DNA of 64,000 nt from Cryptomeria japonica. Lineage: Eukaryota; Streptophyta; Pinopsida; Cupressales; Cupressaceae. The stretch spans positions 252,947,533 to 253,011,532 of the forward strand of contig NC_081410.1 in the NCBI RefSeq assembly GCF_030272615.1, given 5' to 3'. The notes below the pieces were generated by a model. The model ran no database searches and had not been told where the DNA came from. It saw only the letters and a program-made list of their open reading frames with translations. Below are positions 57,895 to 64,000 of this stretch, piece after piece; the first letter of the stretch is position 1; every line of letters begins with the position of its first letter. The translations under genes were made by a program, and so were the position numbers.

Positions 57895-60476
57895 TGTAAT
57901 GCCTGCCAAAATACCCCAAAGAAATATAGCTAAATACACACCAATTTAACTTTTTTTTAACAATACAACAGATAACATCACTTAAGCAATGTATCAAGCA
58001 CACAACAACATTTAAGAGTTATGAACATAGAATAATTCACTCAATATATTAAAACAATTACACAAGCGGAATACAATAAATCATTACTACTAACTCCCTA
58101 GGGTATCTCAATGCCATTACTTAATCTACCTACATAAGCAATAAGCATTTACTTTCTTCTAGATCAATACCTCATAATCTTAACCATTATACACACATAG
58201 GTGCAACATAGCAATACCTAACACTCATGCTATGTAATCTACTTAATCTTTCGTTTAATATGAGATTCTATCTTTCAATGCATAGCTACTTCCCTTTTTC
58301 TCTTAGGTTCATTTTATACACCAAATCCAAATGTTCCTATTACCTTTAACCAACCTTCGACTATAAACATCACCATACACATACCAAGATTAACCCTTAT
58401 ATTATATTAACACAATTTCCATCTACGATTAACTTCCACATAATCATTTATGATTCTATGCTCCTAGCATTCTTATTACTTCATCATGATTCCCAAAGTA
58501 CATAAGGCAATAATAACAAAGTCTTCCTAAACATTTAACCCATAGCTCATTTAATACTCCTAAAATCTCTTACACTATATCAATTAACCAACAATCATCT
58601 TATTACAAATCAGGTAACTACATGAATTCATCTCAACACAAACTAAGATACATATCCTAATTCCATAACAACTAATAGCATCCACCAAATGGAGATATAA
58701 TCCTAAACCATAACACATGATACATTATAATCCTTTTTTAAAAGACAAGCATTCATTTTACCGTCTACCCATACACTTACTAGTAATTTCCATTAATAAG
58801 ATTAGCAATTAATTCATTAAGAACATCCATACAATATTTTCATAAGAAACATTCAACTACATCCCAAGCATTATAAGATTTCAATCCTACCATTAGATCA
58901 CTGACTACGAAGTATGATACTATAAGTTCAAATTCTTCAATCACAACTCATAAACATGTCCTAAGTTATCTTCTAATATTACTCATACTCATACATCCTA
59001 CCAAGGCATAGCATTTCTTCTACTTAAAGCATTAGTTAAAGACATCATTCAAGACTATTACCATTATCATAACATTTACACAATTTCCTTTTAACATGGC
59101 TAATCAAGAATACAAATTGCATCATTTAATTCCAAACCATAATACTTATCCACATCCCATGCATCCATTTCATTTAATATATATGCATTACAATACAACT
59201 CAAGGTTCATCATTACATTCATATACCATAATCAAAAGCTATCACTATAACTAGAACAACATAATCATTTCTCATAAACATGAATTCTTTTACAACCATT
59301 ACATAAGAATTTCATTACACAAATCACATCATCATCTATATTCTTGCTGCACCTATTATCCATGAACTATGTGAAGAAGCATCCTCATCCATGCAAGAGG
59401 AATCCAAAAATAGGAACATCCTAATGGTTTAAAAGCACCAACCACCCAACCATGTGGAACCAAAGGAACCACCCCCCATGCTAGGAGATGATACAAGGTC
59501 CCAACACACTCTACATCTAGGCTGACACTTAAAACTAAAGAGACTAAACAAGACAAGGACACCCAAGCAAGAACCATGATAAGATAGCACAAATAGAAAA
59601 CTCCTAGAGGCGCACAAATAAACAAGACATCAATACATCTCAAGCAAAGGACACATGTAGGAGCAGAGTGTCATCACATGCTATCCTCCCCTATAATATT
59701 GCCAATACACAACTCTTCACGACATAACCCCGATAGACATGCATAGCCATTTCTACCCATGAGAGAACCAAGGGAGATTTGACTTACCATCTTCATAGCC
59801 TTCTCATGCTTATCCTAAAATATCCTCCCTAGGAATCAGCCATGAGGATCAAACTATTAATTATCTTGTTTAAATGAGATCTAATTACCCATTCCAATTA
59901 ATTCATTATTAATGTCATCACTTGTTTAAAACAAAGGAAAACCCCCATGTGCCTTGGCAGTCTAGACTTCATGTATCCTTACAAGCCTATCTCTCATGAC
60001 TCTAATCATCACATGAAAGCCCACTCCCCCTACCATGCTCCAAAACAACAATAGAAAAGAGGCTCCAATTCAAATTCCAAGAAGAGATCCACAACTTCAT
60101 CATGTAGCCCAACACCACATAAAACATACAAGAAAAACCATAGCTAAAGAGCGAAAAGGGCTTAAATCCATTACAATGCAAAATGAACCTCAAAGCGGAA
60201 ATCCATATCATATAAGAAATATTCCATCAATAAAACATATCAATTATGTTGTCTCCACAACAATATCATCTTGCTATCTCCACATTAATAACATCTTGTT
60301 GTCTCCACAACAATACCATCTTTGCATTGCAATATCTCAATATAAGAAAAGATTCAAATCTTCAACAATAAGCCAAGAATGTTTTCAGCATATAAAACAT
60401 AAAATCACATCAAACTAATAAATAACGGTAGTTGGAAAATGTCTACAAAATTCCCAAAAAGCCTCTAGAATGAAAC
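57895..60476 (+). repeat. LTR-like sequence of a nested element (D), 3' end missing
   Basis: Starts TGTAATGCCTGCCAAAATACCCC exactly where element C's leader breaks off. About 2.6 kb without ORFs. 57900-59350 is remarkably poor in G on the plus strand (A/C/T-rich). No terminal GGCATTACA was found before 60476, where another LTR begins, so it was probably interrupted. It could instead be a whole LTR with diverged ends. Confidence 0.5.
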
Positions 60477-61995
60477 TGTAGACACCTAAAAATGGTCAAC
60501 GGTTGCGGAGTCATAATTTAACATTTGCGCATTGCCTCATTTTAGGTTTTTTGCGTCGCATTAACATTTCTCCTATGTCACACACTTGGTTTTTATCATT
60601 TGCGAGCATCAAGTCATTCTTCTACATTCTTTATTTATCTTGCTCTTGAATTTGGTCTTGTCGACAACACTATCCAGTCATGATTTTAATCGATCTTATC
60701 CTATTGCATCAACGTGCATGCTTATTTGTCATCATTTTGGACATCGTCAATCCTAATTAGGGTTTTGTCCTCCTGTCAATCTGGTGATCAATTTGTCATC
60801 GATCGTTGTCCTCTTATCAATCTTGTCATCTGGCAATCGATTTATCATCAATCCTTCAATCTTGTCGTTTAACGATCGATTTGTCATCGGTCGTTGTCAT
60901 GTTCGATCTTGTCATTTTGCGATCAATTCGTCATTGATCGTGGTCATTTTCAATCCTGTCATTTTGCAATCTATTTATCATCAACTCTTGTCATCTTGTT
61001 CGATCTTGTCATTTTGCGATCGATTTGTCATCGATCGTTGTCTATCTCAAATATGTCAATTTGGATCAATTTGTCATTGTTCCTCATCAATTGGCACATT
61101 TTCTCAATCAAATCATTTATCACATTGGTCATTTATCAATCCAAAATCAAATCATGATCGAGTCAATTATCTTTCATCAAGACCTAATTCATCTTCTAGG
61201 GTTTTATGATTTAATCATTTGACCTTGTGTGTCATTTTCTTCCTTTAGGATTAATAAATTGTTTATTTATCCTAAGTCTTCTCATTACAATTAAATGTTC
61301 ATTTAATTGGCTAATTATTCCTCTTTGTGAATTAATTAATAAATGACAAATTATTAATTAATTTACCTAATTTCTAATTTCCATCAATTTCCTAATTTCA
61401 ATTTCCTCCTATTTCTCTCCCAAAATTCATGGAAATGACATGTCAATTTGTCATAAATTTGTCATAATTGACAATCAATCAATTTTGACATAGAAGTTGT
61501 CATAATTTGTCATAAATTATCAATCAACAAATTTTGCATAGAAAGTGCATAATTTGTCATAATTTGTCATAATTGACATAATTGATTTGCAATTTCCATT
61601 TGAATTGAATCATGCTAATCTTGTCATCTCTCCAATTCTTCTATAAATTGGATGAATTTCTTCAATCAAACCCTTAATTAATAATTTGTAATCAGACTAT
61701 CAAATTTACGCTTCTAGTACTCTTGATCAAAAATCTCATCTACTTGCTTTCAATCATGTATGTGCACTTGTAGGTGAGATCCACAACCAAACCATTTGGA
61801 GAGGAAAGAAGAACAATGGAGCCGCATGAAGGAGCATTCAAATCACATCTTTGGTTTGCATAATATTTAGTTTTTGAATGTTTTTATCTCATGTCTCTAT
61901 TGAATGTTGTTTAGGATAGATTCATTGCATTTAGTTTTGTGATTGAGCTATTACGTTTATCTTGTTTGTGATGATTTCCTATTTCCTAACGTACA
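60477..61995 (+). repeat. 5' LTR of a third gypsy element (E)
   Basis: Begins TGTAGACACCTAAAAATGG and ends CTAACGTACA. TATA at 61642-61648 (CTATAAATTGG). It contains a degenerate 47-bp tandem array (60786-61100) and a second cluster of TTTGTCATAA units (61440-61600). The start phrase CCTAAAAATGG is shared with LTR C and the LTR at 51046. Confidence 0.75.
60786..61100 (+). repeat. about 47-bp tandem repeat in LTR E, about 7 units
   Basis: Units begin near 60786, 60836, 60874, 60921, 60968, 61018 and 61064 with the consensus GATCGATTTGTCATCGATCG then TTGTC and TTCGATCTTGTCATTTTGC. The intervals between these starts run from 38 to 50 bases. GATCGAT and CATCGATCG make each unit locally self-complementary. 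Confidence 0.8.
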
Positions 61996-62000
61996 TTAAT

Positions 62001-62018
62001 TGGTGAACCTGATGTGAA
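62001..62018 (+). other. primer binding site of element E, tRNA-Trp type
   Basis: TGGTGAACCTGATGTGAA lies five bases after the LTR. It fits the complement of the plant tRNA-Trp 3' end (TGGTGAACCCGACGTGAA) with two C-to-T changes. The tRNA sequence is from memory. Confidence 0.65.
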
Positions 62019-64000
62019 CACTAACCTTCTAACCTCTTTATGGTGTTTTGAGTGCTCTCAAGTTGATTTGCAAGCCAAAAAACCCAAAAACAAGGTCATG
62101 CAGGGTTTTCTGGAGACTTCTACGCCTGTGTCTTGCATCTTGTGCCTGTGTTGAGCATTTTGCACCTATGTAGAAGACATTCTGCACTTGTGTCCTACAT
62201 TTTGCGCCTGTGTCATGGGTTTTGCGCCTGTGTAAAGTCCAGAATAGAGGTAAAAAAATGTAGTGTTTACTTGAAATTTGTTGTGTTTTTGCATTCTGTT
62301 CTGTGCTTTGGATTTTGGTACTAATTATCTGTGCAGAATCTTGGCATACGCATGGCAAAGACAATAAATCAAACTACTAACACGCTTTGTGCAGATTTGA
62401 AAGTCAAAGAATAAGCGTATCAAACTTCTAACTTGGGTTTTTTGCAGGTTGCCTTGGAGAAACAACCAAACTTTGTGTTTGTGATTTTTAATTAGGCACC
62501 TAGTGATTTCTAAATAGGTTGGAATGAACATTTGTTTGCTTTGATTGTTGAGTATGACATTGGAGTAGAAGAGTATGCTCTCATCCTTCTTAGGGTGATC
62601 AGAAATCCAGATCTTCGATACCATGCTTGTGTTGTTGATTGTGTGTCTCCTTTAGAGGGCTTGCCTTCCCGACCACTTTGCTTTTGCAAGCAAGTGATAA
62701 TCATGAGAAGGGAACGACCCAAAGTGAGTATGGCTAGAATTCCTTGGCATTCTAACTCACTATAAAAAAATACCCGATGAGTGAAAGCTTTGAAGGAAGT
62801 GTTACGTGGGAATTGCAGTTACTTGGGAAGTGATGACCCTTGAACTCTTTCTCATATCAACATCTAAGTAGGGCCTCTTGGTCTAAGTCATGCTTGCGCG
62901 ACTACATTTGTTTGGTATCTTGATGGGCTTAATGTCTCAATCATGCTTGTGTGACATCAAGGAGTAATGCTTAACAAAAATCCTTACTAAACACCTTGTT
63001 TTTAGAGGCCAAAAACCCTTCTAGTTGCTTGAGAAGGACAAATTCGGATACTTGGAAGAGATACTAAGTTCGCCATGGGGAGATTTCCATGGGGACTGAT
63101 GCTTGTCTGCCCTGAGAAGTGAGTGCCGTGGAGGGGAGCCCGTGGGGTCAAGCATCTATGTATTCTCCTTGAATCTCATAATGAGTCTACCTCTCAAGTA
63201 CCTAATGTCTTTGCCTACCATAAGAAATGTGGGAATGAGCATGATTGTCTTGAGTCTAAGTTGCAATATCTTGTATTCTTTGCTTGTCAAAAGTTGAATT
63301 GCATCCCATTTCAAAAAGCAAAACAAATTGATCCAACATAAGTTTAAACACAAGAGACATTCATCCAACAAAAGTTTATCAAGATTCAAAACTCATCTTC
63401 AAACATGGTTGTCAAATATTGTTCAAAATCTTGTCTCAACAAGCATGTCACTTACATTTAGGTTCATCCTAGGTTGCATTTTGCAAAGTTTATTGTCAAG
63501 TACCAAGGTTAGGTTTCACCTAAGTCATACTCCTTTGCATATCAATAAAGTTCATCCATTTGCATATGTCCTCTTGCATTAGAGTAATACCATTGTCATA
63601 CTTTGCATACCCTAGGTCTCTTCATTAAGCTTAGGTCATTATCATATCATATTAAGGTCATTTGCATATTAATTGTCCTTTTGCATATAGTCCCAAAACT
63701 AGGTTTTGTCATACTTGAGTAATCCAAATCTTTGATAAACCCTAAGTCATTGTTAGGAGGTCTAGACCTTATCAAACCTTTTCTCTTTATGTCATTATTA
63801 TCATTTGGTCAAACCTAGCTTAGTATCCAAGCATATAGGGGAGACTTTGTCATTTGTCCTTTTGTCACTTACGTCCTTTTGTCCTTTAAGGTCTAGATAT
63901 CATTCCAATTTCCTAAGGGTCCCTCTCTTAGATTTACATTTCAAAAGTTTGTCAAAATCTTTGAAAACAACTAAAAACATAGATTGCATGCTCATCTATA
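62019..64000 (+). other. leader of element E, running off the window
   Basis: No credible ORF. 62100-62240 repeats a GCGCCTGTGT-like phrase about seven times. The conserved leader block is at 62563-62770. 63400-63900 is rich in TTGTCAT, TTTGCATA and CCTAGGT-type phrases. Coding parts of the element, if any, lie beyond the window. Confidence 0.6.
62563..62770 (+). promoter_or_regulatory. conserved leader block, copy in element E
   Basis: Matches 29496-29695 in order: GAGTATGCTCT, ATCAGAAATCCAGA, GGCTTGCCTTCCC, GAACGACCCAAAGTGAG, ATGGCTAGAA, ACTCACTATAAAA. Confidence 0.6.

Noticed and set aside
60035-60418. 127-codon plus-strand frame
   Set aside because: Asn/His/Gln/Ile-rich with no motif, in a G-poor LTR-like region where stops are rare by composition.
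60784-61209. 141-codon plus-strand frame
   Set aside because: Created by the 47-bp repeat; other frames over the same array are also open.

Overview
This window is TE-dominated nuclear DNA from a land plant with a large genome. The signs are LTR retrotransposons primed by plant-type tRNAs, LTRs of up to 4.4 kb, nested insertions, a Tat-like Ty3/gypsy element with a second RNase H and antisense ORFs, and a decayed PPR gene. A gymnosperm is my guess, but the sequence does not settle it. I find no intact protein-coding gene and no intact RNA gene. What can be resolved is the architecture, because several elements can be closed to the base by matching target-site duplications (TSDs).

Layout. 1-1215: 3' end of a broken Ty1/copia element (RNase H remnant, polypurine tract, 3' LTR). 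1216-3070: unassigned, with one possible exon remnant on the minus strand. 3071-4528: solo copia-type LTR (TSD CAATA). 4534-7706: AT-rich, nothing recognised. 7711-12116: non-coding copia derivative with two LTRs of the same family as at 805-1215, carrying a nested solo LTR at 9975-11531 (TSD CTAAC). 12121-13490: unassigned, with degenerate tRNA-like fragments. 13497-13805 and 26350-27900: two halves of one acidic, stop-ridden minus-strand ORF. They are separated by a 12.5-kb non-coding element (13806-26344, TSD TTATG) with about 4.4-kb LTRs and a 3.76-kb internal domain, which is the anatomy of a large retrotransposon derivative (LARD).

27901-52185 is the centrepiece: a 24.3-kb Ty3/gypsy element (TSD ACAAC) with a tRNA-Lys-type primer site. 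It holds a long structured leader, a sense ORF1, a roughly 1,200-codon antisense ORF, a 278-bp tandem array with one TATA motif per unit, then gag, protease, a G-patch segment, reverse transcriptase, RNase H and integrase, all with stops or frameshifts. A second antisense ORF of the plant-mobile-domain type and a repeat-rich 3' UTR follow. The element could not make its own proteins from this copy.

52186-56014: a minus-strand ORF fragment, a minus-strand LTR- or promoter-like stretch, another solo LTR (53333-54561) and a decayed PPR gene. 56015-64000 is a set of nested 5' ends: an LTR and leader related to the 24-kb element, broken at 57895 by another LTR-like start, which is broken at 60477 by a third LTR with a different primer site (best fit tRNA-Trp) and a leader running off the window.

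No host pathway is encoded. The most interesting signals are the two antisense ORFs inside one gypsy element, the TATA/G-box tandem array at the head of the first, a leader block shared by three elements with different primer sites, and palindrome-rich GC islands in otherwise AT-rich non-coding elements.
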